The notes beneath the pieces were generated by a model that made no database searches, was not told the DNA's origin, and saw only the letters and a program-made list of their open reading frames with translations. Below are positions 44,757 to 54,314 of a stretch of DNA of 64,000 nt, piece by piece (position 1 is the stretch's first letter; each line of letters begins with the position of its first letter). Origin of the DNA: JADJVL01 sp046331545. GTDB taxonomy: Bacteria > Acidobacteriota > Holophagae > Holophagales > Holophagaceae. The stretch spans positions 2,542,001 to 2,606,000 of the forward strand of contig JAXLQR010000002.1 in assembly GCA_046331545.1 (NCBI GenBank), read 5' to 3'. Both the position numbers and the translations under genes were made by a program.

Positions 44757-47258
44757 TCACTCCGGCCAATGATGCTTCGGATACCGCCGCGACAGCGCGG
44801 GCCGCAGCTCCTTGTACGCGCGCTCCCAGAACCCGGCGAGGTCCTGCGTGACCTGCACGGCGCGCATGTTGGGGGCGAGGAGGTGGAGCACCAGGGGAAC
44901 CGCGCCGCCGGCGATGCTGGGGGTCTTCTTGAGGCCCCAGAAGTCCTGGAGACGGCTCTCGATCCACGGCGCCGCGCCGTCGTAGCGGACCTTCACGGGG
45001 CGGCCCTTGGGGAGCTGGATCGTCTCGGGGGCCCAGGCGTCCAGGAGGCGGGAGGCCTCCGGACCCAGCAGCGCCTTCATGGCGGCGGGCCAGTCGAGGT
45101 GCTTGAGGTCGCGGAGGCTGCTGGCGCCCTCGCAGGCTTTCGCCACCAGCGCGTGGAGCAGGATCTCGCGATCCGGGAGTTCGAGGTCTGACCGATGAGC
45201 GGCGAGGAAGCTTGCGCGGGCCAGGAGCCGGTCCACCACCTCCTGCCCGTCGCCGAGGCCATGCTGCAGCAGCGCCTCGCCCAGGCAATGGGCCACACCC
45301 TCCTCGGTTGCGTCGGCCGGTCGCCGAGTCTCCTCCAGCAGCAGGTCGCCGAAGCGCAGGCTGGCCACCCGGTCCACGCGGCTGGACTTCTCGTTGAAGC
45401 GCAGGCTCACCGATTCGTTCAGACGCTCCGGGAACGCCTCCAGCAGCCACTCCAGCTCCACCTTCGAGGCCGCGCGGATGGTGGCCTTCTGGCCGGCGCC
45501 GGCCTTCTGGGCTTCGGCCTCCAGCGCCACGATGAGGTCCGCGCCCCGCACCCGGCTGGAGGGCTCCAGCCGCGCCCCGGTGCCGCCCTCGAAGGCGTAG
45601 GTGTCCTTGCCGCCGGCCTTGGCCAGGCGGTCGGGATAGGCGACCAGCAGCGCTTTCAGGAGCCGCACCTCCGCGTCCGTCGGCTCCTCCCCCTTCACGT
45701 CCCTCGTCAGCGACCGCACCGCCAGCGAGGCCCGGTGCACCGCGCCGCCATCCAGGCCCGCCGCGCGGAGCGCCCCGCCGTGAAACTTCGCCGCCTCGGC
45801 CTCGGCGTACTGGTCCAGGCGCAGCAGCAGGTCCGACGCCAGGGGCGGGCCCGCGGGAGCCGCGTCGGGGCGGCGGTCCAGGCTCGCCCGGGCGCTCAGC
45901 TCGCCGGTCTCCAGCAGCGCCGCGCCGAGGCGCACCGTGAACGGAATGCCGAGATCCTCTCCGGCCACCACCAGCCGCGCCAGGCGCGGATGCAGGGGCA
46001 GGGCCAGCATGCGGCGGCCGACCTTGGTGAGGGATCCAGTCTCGTCCAGGGCCCCCAGGTCCCGCAGCAGCGTCTCAGCACCTCGCATGCCCGCCTCGGG
46101 CGGCGTCTCGAACCAGTCGAGCTGCCCCGGATCCGCGATGCCCAGGCCGTGCAGCGCCAGCAGTGCCTCCGCCAGGTCGGCCCGCCGCAGCTCCGGCGTG
46201 TCGAAGGCCGGCCGCGCCAGGAAGTCGGCTTCGGTGAAGAGGCGCACGCACACGCCGGGCCCCGTCCGCCCCGCGCGGCCCGCCCGCTGCACGCACCGCG
46301 CCTGGCTGATGCGCGCCGTCGCCAGCCGCGAGAGGCCCGACCAGGGCGAGTGCACCGCCTCCCGGCCCAGGCCCGAATCGATGACTGCCACGATGCCCGG
46401 CAGCGTCACCGAGCTCTCCGCCACGTTGGTGCTGAGGATGACCTTCGGCCGCGGGCCCGGCGCCAGGGCCGCCTGCTGGGCCTCGCCGGAAAGCTCGCCG
46501 TGGAGCGGGAAGAGGGCCAGTCCGAGGCGTTCGGCGAGGGCCTCGCTGGCCTTCAGCCCCGCGCGGATCTCCGCCGCGCCCGGCAGGAAGACCAGGATGT
46601 CGCCCTTCAGCCCCTCGCCGTGCAGCGCCGCCACCGCGTCCCGCACCTGGTCGCCGAGGGGCCGGTCGTCGGGGCGCGGGAGATGGCGCAGTTCGATGGG
46701 ATGGGCGCGGCCTTCGCTCTGCAGGTGCGCCGCGTCCAGGTAGCGCGCCACCGGCCCCGGATCCAGGGTCGCCGACATCACCACCAGCTTCAGGTCCGGC
46801 CGCGTCGTGCGCTGGAGCTGGCGCAGCAGCGTGATGGCGAGGTCGGTCTGCAGGTGGCGCTCGTGGAACTCGTCGAGGACCACGGCCCTGATCCCCTTCA
46901 GTTCGGGCTCCGCCGCGAGGCGGCGCAGCAGCAGCCCCTCGGTGACGAAGCGCAGGCGCGTGGCCTTGGATGCCTTCGCCTCGAAGCGCACCGCGTAGCC
47001 CACGGTGCCGCCGAGCACCTGGCCCATCTCGTCCGCCACCCGCGCCGCCGCGAGGCGCGCCGCCAGGCGCCGGGGCTCCAGGATCCAGCACTCGCCCTCG
47101 CCGAGCAGGCCGCCCTCCAGCAGGGCCCGGGGCAGGCGGGTGGTCTTCCCCGCGCCGGGCTCCGCCGTGAGCACCAGGGCGGGACGGGCCTCCAGCGCGG
47201 CCAGCGCCTCCGGCAGGAGCGGGTCGATGGGCAGGGGCGAGGGGGCGGACGCGGTCAC
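44757..47258 (-). CDS. hrpB: ATP-dependent RNA/DNA helicase HrpB
   Basis: An 833-residue DEAH-type helicase. Walker A is in AEPGAGKTTRLPRALL. Motif II is DEFH (VVLDEFHERHLQTDLA), then VVMSATLD. In the C-terminal RecA fold come STNVAESSVTLPGIVAVIDSG and the arginine motif CVQRAGRAGRTGPGV. A long HrpB-specific C-terminal region follows. It starts at a GTG (47258) preceded by GGAGGGG. The frame stays open far upstream, but that part is antisense to the kinase gene. Its exact function is not settled in any bacterium. Confidence 0.93.
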   Translation of the reverse strand: MTASAPSPLPIDPLLPEALAALEARPALVLTAEPGAGKTTRLPRALLEGGLLGEGECWILEPRRLAARLAAARVADEMGQVLGGTVGYAVRFEAKASKATRLRFVTEGLLLRRLAAEPELKGIRAVVLDEFHERHLQTDLAITLLRQLQRTTRPDLKLVVMSATLDPGPVARYLDAAHLQSEGRAHPIELRHLPRPDDRPLGDQVRDAVAALHGEGLKGDILVFLPGAAEIRAGLKASEALAERLGLALFPLHGELSGEAQQAALAPGPRPKVILSTNVAESSVTLPGIVAVIDSGLGREAVHSPWSGLSRLATARISQARCVQRAGRAGRTGPGVCVRLFTEADFLARPAFDTPELRRADLAEALLALHGLGIADPGQLDWFETPPEAGMRGAETLLRDLGALDETGSLTKVGRRMLALPLHPRLARLVVAGEDLGIPFTVRLGAALLETGELSARASLDRRPDAAPAGPPLASDLLLRLDQYAEAEAAKFHGGALRAAGLDGGAVHRASLAVRSLTRDVKGEEPTDAEVRLLKALLVAYPDRLAKAGGKDTYAFEGGTGARLEPSSRVRGADLIVALEAEAQKAGAGQKATIRAASKVELEWLLEAFPERLNESVSLRFNEKSSRVDRVASLRFGDLLLEETRRPADATEEGVAHCLGEALLQHGLGDGQEVVDRLLARASFLAAHRSDLELPDREILLHALVAKACEGASSLRDLKHLDWPAAMKALLGPEASRLLDAWAPETIQLPKGRPVKVRYDGAAPWIESRLQDFWGLKKTPSIAGGAVPLVLHLLAPNMRAVQVTQDLAGFWERAYKELRPALSRRYPKHHWPE

Positions 47259-47291
47259 CCCTCCAGCATCGCCGATACACTGGTCGCTTCG

Positions 47292-50200
47292 ATGCTCCGC
47301 CGCCACCTCGAGGACCGCATGCTCTACCTCGCCTTCCGGCGGGGCTGGCTGCGCCACGGGAGCCTGCCGCCGGAGGTGGAGCCCCTCCTGGACGAGGATC
47401 CCGCCCTGGCCCTGAAGCGCCTCGTGGAGCTGAAGTTCCTGGACCCGCACCACGTCAAGGACCTGGAGCGGGACGCCCGCTCCGAGCTGTCGCGCTTCCT
47501 GGACCTCACCCAGGACATGGCGCGGATGCCGGACCAGACGCTGACCTCGGATTCCGGCCGCATCCGCGCGGTGCCCGCCACCGACACCGGGGAGTTCCGC
47601 ATCTGGGCCAAGGCCGCGGGCGTCGTGGAGGGCGAGCCCTGGGGCCCCTACCGCATCCTCGGCCTCGTGGGCGAGGGCAGCGTGGGCCGCGTCTTCCGCG
47701 CCCTCGACCCGGACCTGGGCCGCCCCGTGGCCCTCAAGATCCTCCAGCGCACGGACCCGACGACCCTGGAGCGCTTCCTCAACGAGGCCCGGGCCCAGGC
47801 CCGCATCGAGCACCCCTGCGTGGCCAAGGTCTACCGCGTCGGCGAGGAGGCCGGCCAGCCCTACATCGCCATGCAGTTCGTGGACGGCCTCACCCTGCGG
47901 GAGGCCGCGCCGAAGCTGGACCTGGAGGAGAAGGTGCGCCTGATGGCCCAGGTCTGCGAGGGCGTCCATGCCGCCCACCGCCTGGGCATCGTCCACCGGG
48001 ACCTCAAGCCCAGCAACATCATGCTGGAGCGCGCGGACGGCGGATGGCGGCCGGTGGTGCTGGACTTCGGCCTGGCGCTGACCCGGGAGAGCAGCGGCCT
48101 CACCCTGGCGGGGCACGCGGTGGGCACGCCGAAGTACATGAGCCCCGAGCAGTGGAAGGGCCTGCCCCTGGACCGCCGCAGCGACGTCTACAGCCTGGGC
48201 GTCTCCCTCTACGAGATCCTCTGCGGCCGCGCGCCGTTCGAGGGCGACCATCCCCTCGAGGTGCTGCGCTCCGCGGCGGAGACCGAGCCCCCCCGGCCCC
48301 GCAGCCTGAAGAAGGACCTGCCCGCGGACCTGGAGACCATCCTCCTCAAGGCCCTCGAGAAGGAGCCCGCCCGCCGCTACGACAGCGCCAAGGCCCTGGC
48401 CCAGGACCTGGACCGCTACCTGGAGGGCGAGCCCATCGCCGCCAAGCCGCCCACCCGGGCGGACCTGGCCCGCCGCTGGTTCCGCCGCAACCGGCTCGCC
48501 GGCGGCATCGCGGCGGCGAGCCTGCTGCTCATCCTCGCGGTGGGCGGCTGGGCCACCCTGGCCCTCCTGCGCAGCCGCGCCCAGGCCCGGGCGGCCCGCC
48601 TCTTCGGCGCCCAGAGCGAACGCGTCGAGGTGCTCCTGGCCAAGGCCTACGCCCTGCCCAAGCACGACGTCTCGCGCACCGAGGACGAGGTGCGCCGCGG
48701 GCTGGAGATCCTGAAGGGGGACATGGCCCGCCTGGGCCGCGAGGCCGAGGGCCCCGGCCTGCTCGCCCTGGGCCGCGCCCACCGCGCCCTCGGCGACCTG
48801 GAGGAGGCCCATCTGGAGCTGGCGAAGGCCTGGGAGGCGGGCTACCGGGGCCCCGAAGTGGCCGCCGAGCTGGGCCTCGTGAAGGCCGGCCTCTACCGCC
48901 GCCTGCTCGCCCCCCTGAGCGGGGCGGACCGCCAGGAGCGGCGCCGGCAGCTCGACGAGTCCCTGCTGAGGCCCGCCCAGGTCCTGCTGCGCATCGCGCC
49001 GGCGGCCTCCCTGCGGCCGTCGGAGCTGGCGGCGGCGGAGCTGGCCCTCACCGAGGGCCGCCACGAGGAGGCCCTGCGCCTGGCGGACGAGGCCTACCAG
49101 GCCCAGCCCTGGCTCTTCGAGGCCCTTTCCCTCAAGGCCGAGGTGCGCATGGCCCAGGCGGACGACGATTTCGAGGGCAAGCGGATGGGCGAGGCGGAGG
49201 AGCACCTCCAGAAGGCCGCGGAGGACCTCGCCCGGGCGAAGGAGATCGGCCGCAGCGCGCCTTCGGTGTACCTCCTGGAGGCGCGGCGACGGGCGGAGTG
49301 GATCCGGGTGCGCACCACCGCCGGGAAGGCGGATCCCCGGGACCGGGAGCTGGCCCTGGCCGCCTGCGACGAGGCCCAGGCCCTGCGCCCGTCGAGCTGG
49401 GCCGCCCGCCTGGTGCGGGCCGCGGTGCACCTGCACTGGGCCCCGTCGGAGCGGCAGTTCGGCCGGGACCTGCGGCCCGAGCTGCAGCTCGGCGTGGCGG
49501 CGGCGGAGGACGCCCTGCGCCTCGCGCCGGAATCCAACGAGGTGCTGGCCGCCCTCGCCTTCCTGTGGTGGCGCTGGGCGGCGGAGGACGAGATCGACGG
49601 CCTGGACCCGCGCCGGGCCCTCTCCCGCAGCCTCGCGGCCCTGGAGAAGGGGCTCAAGCACCCCGAGGAGGCGCCCACCCTGCACCTGCGCATGGGCAAC
49701 TGCTACACCACCCAGGCCATCTTCGAGCTGCGGAGCGGCGTGGACCCCGAGCCCTCGGTGGCCCAGGCGGAGCTGCACTACCGCGAGAGCGCCCGCCTCA
49801 AGCCCAGCGGCCAGCCCCTGTCGGACCTGATCTGGGTGCTGGCGGTACGGGCCCAGGCCCGGCTCTGGCGCGGGGAGGACCCCACGCCCGTCGCCGCGGC
49901 GGCGGAGCCCCTCTACGCGGAGGCGAACCGCCTGATGCCCTCGTATTTCTTCACGAAGATCAACCTCGCCGACGTGCGCCTCGCCGTGGCCGAGCACCGC
50001 GCGGGTCGCGGCCTCGACCCCGCCTGGGAACTGGCGCGCACCCGGGAGCTGGGCCAGGCCGCCCTGGCGGACGCCCCCGCCCGGGCGGCCTACGCCCTGC
50101 CCATCCTCGGGCGCACCGCCCTCCTTCGCGGCGAATGGCTGCTCCGGCAGGGCGCCGATCCCTCCGAGGAGCTGAAGGACGCCCGGCAGCGCGTCGAGGA

Positions 50201-50594
50201 GGCCCTGCGCCTCCGCCCCGGCCGGGGCGACAACCTGCGCCTGTTGCTGCGGGTGCGCCTCGCCGAGCTGCGGGCCCTCCCCGCCTGGGACGCGCCGCGC
50301 TTCGAGGCCCTCTCCCGGGACCTCCACGTCCTCGCCGACAAGGGGGACGCGGAGGCCTCCCTCCTCCTCGGCCGCCTGGAGATCCTCGGTTCCCAGCGGG
50401 GGGCCCTCGCCGACCGTTCGCGGCACCGGGCCGCCTCCATGGTCTCCCTGCGCCGCTGCAAGGAGCTGAACCCCAACCTCGCCGCCCTCGCCGACGCCGC
50501 CCTGCGCGAGGGCGAGGCCGCCGCCCGCGCCGCCGACCTCCCCGACCCCGCCCGCCGGCGCCCTTCCACGGAGACACCCGACCATGGCCTCTGA
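47292..50594 (+). CDS. membrane-anchored Ser/Thr protein kinase with TPR-rich sensor domain
   Basis: An 1100-residue Hanks-type kinase. The kinase domain (about 118-385) has the Gly loop GEGSVGRVF, the VAIK-like Lys (PVALKILQ), HRDLKPSN, DFGLA and TPKYMSPEQ. A single membrane helix (LAGGIAAASLLLILAVGGWA, about 400-420) leads to a helical TPR-like region to the end, probably outside the membrane. A TACACT hexamer 11 nt before the ATG and no ribosome-binding site suggest a leaderless transcript. Divergent from hrpB. The last 11 bases overlap the next gene. Confidence 0.88.
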   Translation: MLRRHLEDRMLYLAFRRGWLRHGSLPPEVEPLLDEDPALALKRLVELKFLDPHHVKDLERDARSELSRFLDLTQDMARMPDQTLTSDSGRIRAVPATDTGEFRIWAKAAGVVEGEPWGPYRILGLVGEGSVGRVFRALDPDLGRPVALKILQRTDPTTLERFLNEARAQARIEHPCVAKVYRVGEEAGQPYIAMQFVDGLTLREAAPKLDLEEKVRLMAQVCEGVHAAHRLGIVHRDLKPSNIMLERADGGWRPVVLDFGLALTRESSGLTLAGHAVGTPKYMSPEQWKGLPLDRRSDVYSLGVSLYEILCGRAPFEGDHPLEVLRSAAETEPPRPRSLKKDLPADLETILLKALEKEPARRYDSAKALAQDLDRYLEGEPIAAKPPTRADLARRWFRRNRLAGGIAAASLLLILAVGGWATLALLRSRAQARAARLFGAQSERVEVLLAKAYALPKHDVSRTEDEVRRGLEILKGDMARLGREAEGPGLLALGRAHRALGDLEEAHLELAKAWEAGYRGPEVAAELGLVKAGLYRRLLAPLSGADRQERRRQLDESLLRPAQVLLRIAPAASLRPSELAAAELALTEGRHEEALRLADEAYQAQPWLFEALSLKAEVRMAQADDDFEGKRMGEAEEHLQKAAEDLARAKEIGRSAPSVYLLEARRRAEWIRVRTTAGKADPRDRELALAACDEAQALRPSSWAARLVRAAVHLHWAPSERQFGRDLRPELQLGVAAAEDALRLAPESNEVLAALAFLWWRWAAEDEIDGLDPRRALSRSLAALEKGLKHPEEAPTLHLRMGNCYTTQAIFELRSGVDPEPSVAQAELHYRESARLKPSGQPLSDLIWVLAVRAQARLWRGEDPTPVAAAAEPLYAEANRLMPSYFFTKINLADVRLAVAEHRAGRGLDPAWELARTRELGQAALADAPARAAYALPILGRTALLRGEWLLRQGADPSEELKDARQRVEEALRLRPGRGDNLRLLLRVRLAELRALPAWDAPRFEALSRDLHVLADKGDAEASLLLGRLEILGSQRGALADRSRHRAASMVSLRRCKELNPNLAALADAALREGEAAARAADLPDPARRRPSTETPDHGL

Positions 50595-50901
50595 GATCTT
50601 CAAAGCCAGCCGCCTCACCCAGGGCAACCGCCTCTTCCGCACCGTCATCGAGGTGACCGACGACGCGGTGATCCGCCGCAAGCGCCACTGGTTCGCCCTC
50701 AACGAGATGAGCATCCACCTCAGCCGCGTGGCCTCCGTGCGCATCGAGACCGGGCTCGTCTGGTCCGACATCCGCATCGAGAGCACCGGCGGCAGCGACG
50801 ACATCGAGAGCCACGGCCACCGCAAGGCCGACGCCAAGCGCATCAAGGAGCTCATCGAGGCGGCCCAGACGCGGATGATGAAGCTCAACCCCCAGGCGTG
50901 A
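50584..50901 (+). CDS. PH-domain-like small protein
   Basis: A 105-residue protein: RTVIEVTDDAVIRRKRHWFA, NEMSIHLSRVASVRIETGLV, WSDIRIESTGGSDDIESHGH, then a helix (KRIKELIEAAQTRMMKL). This strand order and final helix resemble bacterial PH domains. It overlaps the kinase gene and is surely co-expressed, possibly as a membrane or partner-binding accessory. The 3' end is duplicated downstream. Confidence 0.65.
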   Translation: MASEIFKASRLTQGNRLFRTVIEVTDDAVIRRKRHWFALNEMSIHLSRVASVRIETGLVWSDIRIESTGGSDDIESHGHRKADAKRIKELIEAAQTRMMKLNPQA

Positions 50902-51079
50902 AGCAGGAGTCGCCGATGAAGGCAAACGCGGATCACCATCCGACCGCAGCGAAGCGCAGGGAGGATAGGACGGCACGGCCCGCAGGGACGTGGCCGCCCG
51001 GAGGGCGAGGGCGTGGAGCCCGAGTCAAGGAGCTCATCGAGGCGGCCCAGACGCGGATGATGAAGCTGAACCCCCAGGC
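50843..51079 (+). repeat. 55-bp partial duplication of the PH-like gene's 3' end
   Basis: Positions 50843-50897 and 51025-51079 match at 54 of 55 bases (one C/G difference). The repeat spans codons IKELIEAAQTRMMKLNPQA. Between the copies is 127 bp of unrelated sequence. The downstream copy has no start and looks like a remnant of a tandem duplication or an excised gene. Confidence 0.85.
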
Positions 51080-51097
51080 CGGGAGCTAGGCGGACCC

Positions 51098-51895
51098 GTG
51101 CAATCGCCCGACGCGAAGGACCCCCTGCACCGCCTGGTCCAGCAGGACCATGCCCCCGGCGCGTACGATCCGGACGCCGTGCGGTCCGGGTCCATCGGCC
51201 TGGGCGGCGACGGCGAATGTCCGCGCTGCCGCAGGCCCCTCCTCGGCCTGGGCTACGGCGCGTGCACCTTCTGCGAGGCGCCCTTCGGCGCCTGGCTGGA
51301 GCGGCTGCCGGCGGCGACCTCGCGGCTGGACGCCATCGCTCCCGGGTGGACGCCGGAGCGCCTCCGGGACTGGCTGAAGCCCCGTCCCGCCCAGCTGGCC
51401 TGGGCCTACCGCACCCAGGCCTGGGCGCACCTCGGCACCTGGATGGACGAGGGCCTGCGGGGCGAACTGGCGCGCCTGGAGATGAGCCGCCGGGGCCGGG
51501 GCCTGGGCACGGGCTTCGACGCGGTGGAGGTGGCCGTGGTGCACCTCCAGGCCCTGGGCGAACGGGACGACTGGGTGGCCCTGAGGGTGGAGGGACGCCG
51601 CGTCGTCTCCCCCTGGGGCGAGCCCGAGGACGAGGACGAGCCCCTCGAGCCCCTGCCCTTCGTGGAGTGGTGGTCCCTCCGTCCCACGGGACGGCCCGAG
51701 CGGGCCGGCGAGTCCCTGTGCGTCGCCTGCGGCGCGCCCATCGCCTTCGAGGACGCGCGTTGCCGCGGCTGCGGCGCCGCGCCCGTGCGGGAGCCCGGGC
51801 CCTGGCTCGTGGAGGGCATCCTGGTGCGCGGCCGGGGCCCGGGGGAGGCCCGGCTGCACCTGCAGGGGTGGTCGGCGTTCATGCCGAAGGGGTGA
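51098..51895 (+). CDS. double zinc-ribbon protein of unknown function
   Basis: A 265-residue protein starting at a GTG. It has two CxxC pairs in the N-terminal part (ECPRCRRPLLGLGYGACTFC) and two near the C-terminus (CVACGAPIAFEDARCRGCG), so it probably binds two zinc ions. Between them is a helical segment (RLDAIAPGWTPERLRDWLKP) and a beta domain. The final strand (PWLVEGILVRGRG) resembles a TIM44/import-associated repeat only weakly. Function unknown. Confidence 0.55.
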   Translation: MQSPDAKDPLHRLVQQDHAPGAYDPDAVRSGSIGLGGDGECPRCRRPLLGLGYGACTFCEAPFGAWLERLPAATSRLDAIAPGWTPERLRDWLKPRPAQLAWAYRTQAWAHLGTWMDEGLRGELARLEMSRRGRGLGTGFDAVEVAVVHLQALGERDDWVALRVEGRRVVSPWGEPEDEDEPLEPLPFVEWWSLRPTGRPERAGESLCVACGAPIAFEDARCRGCGAAPVREPGPWLVEGILVRGRGPGEARLHLQGWSAFMPKG

Positions 51896-51907
51896 GGGCC
51901 CGGAGGC

Positions 51908-52903
51908 TCAGAGCCCCAGCGCCCGGCGCAGCCCTTCCGGGTCATCCACGAAGACCCGCACCCGGGCCTTGGCCTTCCCCGGACCCAGGAACCCGAGCGG
52001 GACCGCGGGCGACCTGAGCTTGAGCAGCAGGAAGGGCGGGCCGCTGGCGCCGAAGGTCATCACCCCCCGCATGAACGCCAGACGCGCCCAGTCGTCCTTG
52101 GAGGCCGGCATCGCCTCCACCCCTTCAATCTGTCCGAGGGGCACGGACAGCGAGGCCAGGATCCCGCGGCGGAAGGTGGCCACGCCGTCCGTCACCGCGT
52201 GGGGCCGCGCCCGCAGGGAGGCCCAGAGGCCGACGATCCAGAGCACGCCGTAGGCCGCGGCCGCGTGCAGGGCGAACCGCAGCCAGAGCGGCGCGTGCCG
52301 GACCAGGACCTCCAGCAGGACGACATCCGCCACGAGCAGGAACGGCAGCACCGGCAGCATCGGGCCGAGGCCGGACCTCCCCGTGTAGCCGAAGCCCGCG
52401 GGGGCGGGCCGCCGCCAGCCGCCGAGGAGGAAGCGCAGGGCGCCCGCCATCAGCACCAGCTCCAGGGCGGCCAGGCGGGCCAGGCCCGGCGGCAGGAAGG
52501 CCTCGAAGGCGGGGATCAGCGCGTCCTCGGGGAGGGTCGCCGAGCCCTTCGGGCGCAGCCGCCAGGCCCGGACCGCGAGGACCAGGAAGGCGAGCTCGAG
52601 GGCCAGGGCCGAGGCCAGCCTGGCGGCCTGGCCCGCCGGCCCCGGATGCAGGACGAGGCCCAGGCCCTCCACCAGCAGCACCGCCGGCAGGAGCAGGCGC
52701 GTCCAGGGCAGCGCCCCGCGCCGGGCCTCCAGGGCCATGGCGAGCAGGCGCAGGGCGAGGAGCAGGAGCAGCAGGCCCGCGGCCCAGGCGTGGGCCGGCA
52801 GGCCGCCCCAGGCGAGGTGCGGCGAGCGCCAGCGGAGCCACCCCGCGAGGCCCGCCAGGGCCGCGATGGCGGGTCCCCCGATGCGGTTCCCGCGCCCGCT
52901 CAC
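51908..52903 (-). CDS. polytopic membrane protein of unknown function
   Basis: A 331-residue protein with about seven hydrophobic segments (for example AGLLLLLLALRLLAMALEA, LASALALELAFLVLAV, LPFLLVADVVLLEVLV). A soluble C-terminal domain follows (about 245-331), with a PH-like pattern (GVATFRRGILASLSVPLGQI, EGVEAMPASK). It starts at a GTG overlapping the TMEM175 gene (GTGA), so the two are coupled. Confidence 0.58.
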   Translation of the reverse strand: MSGRGNRIGGPAIAALAGLAGWLRWRSPHLAWGGLPAHAWAAGLLLLLLALRLLAMALEARRGALPWTRLLLPAVLLVEGLGLVLHPGPAGQAARLASALALELAFLVLAVRAWRLRPKGSATLPEDALIPAFEAFLPPGLARLAALELVLMAGALRFLLGGWRRPAPAGFGYTGRSGLGPMLPVLPFLLVADVVLLEVLVRHAPLWLRFALHAAAAYGVLWIVGLWASLRARPHAVTDGVATFRRGILASLSVPLGQIEGVEAMPASKDDWARLAFMRGVMTFGASGPPFLLLKLRSPAVPLGFLGPGKAKARVRVFVDDPEGLRRALGL

Positions 52904-53523
52904 CGCAGGCGGCGCGTCCACACCAGGAAGGCCACGCCGAGCCCGAACGTGAGCCCCAGGGGGATCCAGCCGAGGCGCAGGGCGTTGGGGATGTTGGCGA
53001 GGGCGAAGATGGCCAAGCCGCGGCCGTTGCGCGTCCGCGCGGCGAGGATCTCGGCGGCGGGCACCTCCGGATCCAGGCGTCCGCGCCGCCGGGCCACCTC
53101 GAGGGTCATCCACTGGGTCGCCAGGATGAGCCCGGTGGTGGGGAAGTACACGGCCATGGAGACCGGGTTCGTGAAGTAGCGGCCGACGAGGGCGGCGGCG
53201 AAGGGGAAGAAGCTGACGAGGCTGAGGAAGAAGAGGCTGAGGGCCAGCAGGGGGACGTCCAGGCTGGCGATGAAGCGCGCGAGGCGGTGGTGCCAGGCCC
53301 AGAAGATGCCCAGCAGGCCGAAGCTGAAGAAGTAGGCGGCCAGGGTCGGCAGGTCGTGGGCCAGGCGGCGGGCCAGTTCGGCTCCCGAGTGCGGAGCCTC
53401 CAGCGCCGGGACCTTCACTTCGAGGATGAGGATGGTCATGGCGATGGCGAAGACGCCGTCCACCAGGGCCTCCAGCCGGTGCTTGGAGATGTGCAGGTTC
53501 GGCCGGGCCGGGTCGTCGCTCAT
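52900..53523 (-). CDS. TMEM175-family (DUF1211) potassium channel
   Basis: A 207-residue membrane protein. The hallmark RLEALVDGVFAIAMTILILE marks the pore-lining first helix of TMEM175-like channels, which lack the usual TVGYG filter and conduct K+ through a hydrophobic constriction. Several further helices follow. It overlaps the enoyl-CoA hydratase gene by four bases. Confidence 0.82.
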   Translation of the reverse strand: MSDDPARPNLHISKHRLEALVDGVFAIAMTILILEVKVPALEAPHSGAELARRLAHDLPTLAAYFFSFGLLGIFWAWHHRLARFIASLDVPLLALSLFFLSLVSFFPFAAALVGRYFTNPVSMAVYFPTTGLILATQWMTLEVARRRGRLDPEVPAAEILAARTRNGRGLAIFALANIPNALRLGWIPLGLTFGLGVAFLVWTRRLR

Positions 53524-54314
53524 GCGAACTTGGGCGGGCGCTTCTCGAGGAAGGCCAGGAGGCCTTCCCGGGCTTCCGGGCTCTGGATGCAGGCCTCCAT
53601 CTGCCGGCCCTCCTCCTCCAGCAGGGCGAGGAGGCTCTCCGGCGTGAGCCCGGCGTTGCGCAGGGCGCTGGCCTTGATGCGGGCGAAGGCGCCCGAGGGG
53701 CCGTGGGCGAGGCGCTGGCAGGCCACCTTGACGACGTCCTCCAGGACTTCGGCGTCCACCACCTGGTTCACGAGGCCGAGGGCGTGGGCGCGCCCGGCGT
53801 CGATGGCGTCGCCGGTGAGCATGAGCTCCAGGGCGAGGCTGGGGTTGACGAGCTGCTGCAGCATCACGCTGCCGCCCCAGTCGGGGTGCAGGGCCAGCTT
53901 CACGAAGGCCATGCTGAACCTGGCGTCCGGGGTGGCGATGCGCAGGTCGGCGGAAAGGGCGAGGCTCAGGCCCGCGCCGGCGCAGGGGCCGTGGACCACC
54001 GCGAGGACGGGAACGGGCAGGGTCTTGAGGCCGTGGGCCACCTCCACGCCGAGGTGGAGCAGGGCCTTCATCTCCGCCATGCGGCCGGCCTGCAGGCTTT
54101 CCAGCATCCAGCCGATGTCGCCGCCGGCGCAGAACCCGCGGCCCTCGCCGCGCAGCACCAGGGCCTTCACCTCCGAGGCGGCGCCGGCGCGGAGGGCCTC
54201 CCGGAAGGCCGGGGCCATCTCCGGCACCAGGGCGTTGAGCTTGTCGGGGCGGTCGAGGGTGAGGAAGCCGACCCGGTCCCGGACCTCGAAGCGCGCGGCC
54301 CCCGGCCCGCTCAC
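53520..54314 (-). CDS. enoyl-CoA hydratase/isomerase family protein
   Basis: A 264-residue crotonase-fold enzyme. The oxyanion-hole motifs are KALVLRGEGRGFCAGGDIGW and AVVHGPCAGAGLSLALSADL. One catalytic acidic position is in FVKLALHPDWGGSVMLQQLV, where PDWGG stands for the PDxGG motif. It hydrates or isomerises an acyl-CoA; the substrate is unknown. GTG start overlapping the upstream peptidase gene (GTGA). Part of a four-gene coupled cluster. Confidence 0.86.
   Translation of the reverse strand: MSGPGAARFEVRDRVGFLTLDRPDKLNALVPEMAPAFREALRAGAASEVKALVLRGEGRGFCAGGDIGWMLESLQAGRMAEMKALLHLGVEVAHGLKTLPVPVLAVVHGPCAGAGLSLALSADLRIATPDARFSMAFVKLALHPDWGGSVMLQQLVNPSLALELMLTGDAIDAGRAHALGLVNQVVDAEVLEDVVKVACQRLAHGPSGAFARIKASALRNAGLTPESLLALLEEEGRQMEACIQSPEAREGLLAFLEKRPPKFA

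Noticed and set aside
45195..47291. Upstream extension of the kinase gene's open frame
   Set aside because: It is antisense to hrpB, and its translation has no domain resemblance. The ATG at 47292 begins the conserved part.
47259..50939. Open frame continuing upstream of hrpB on the minus strand
   Set aside because: It is antisense to the kinase gene, which has clear kinase motifs. The GTG at 47258 with GGAGGGG gives a normal HrpB length.
50898..51089. Short open frame containing the duplicated gene end
   Set aside because: Most of it is unrelated low-complexity sequence. It looks like a remnant rather than a gene.
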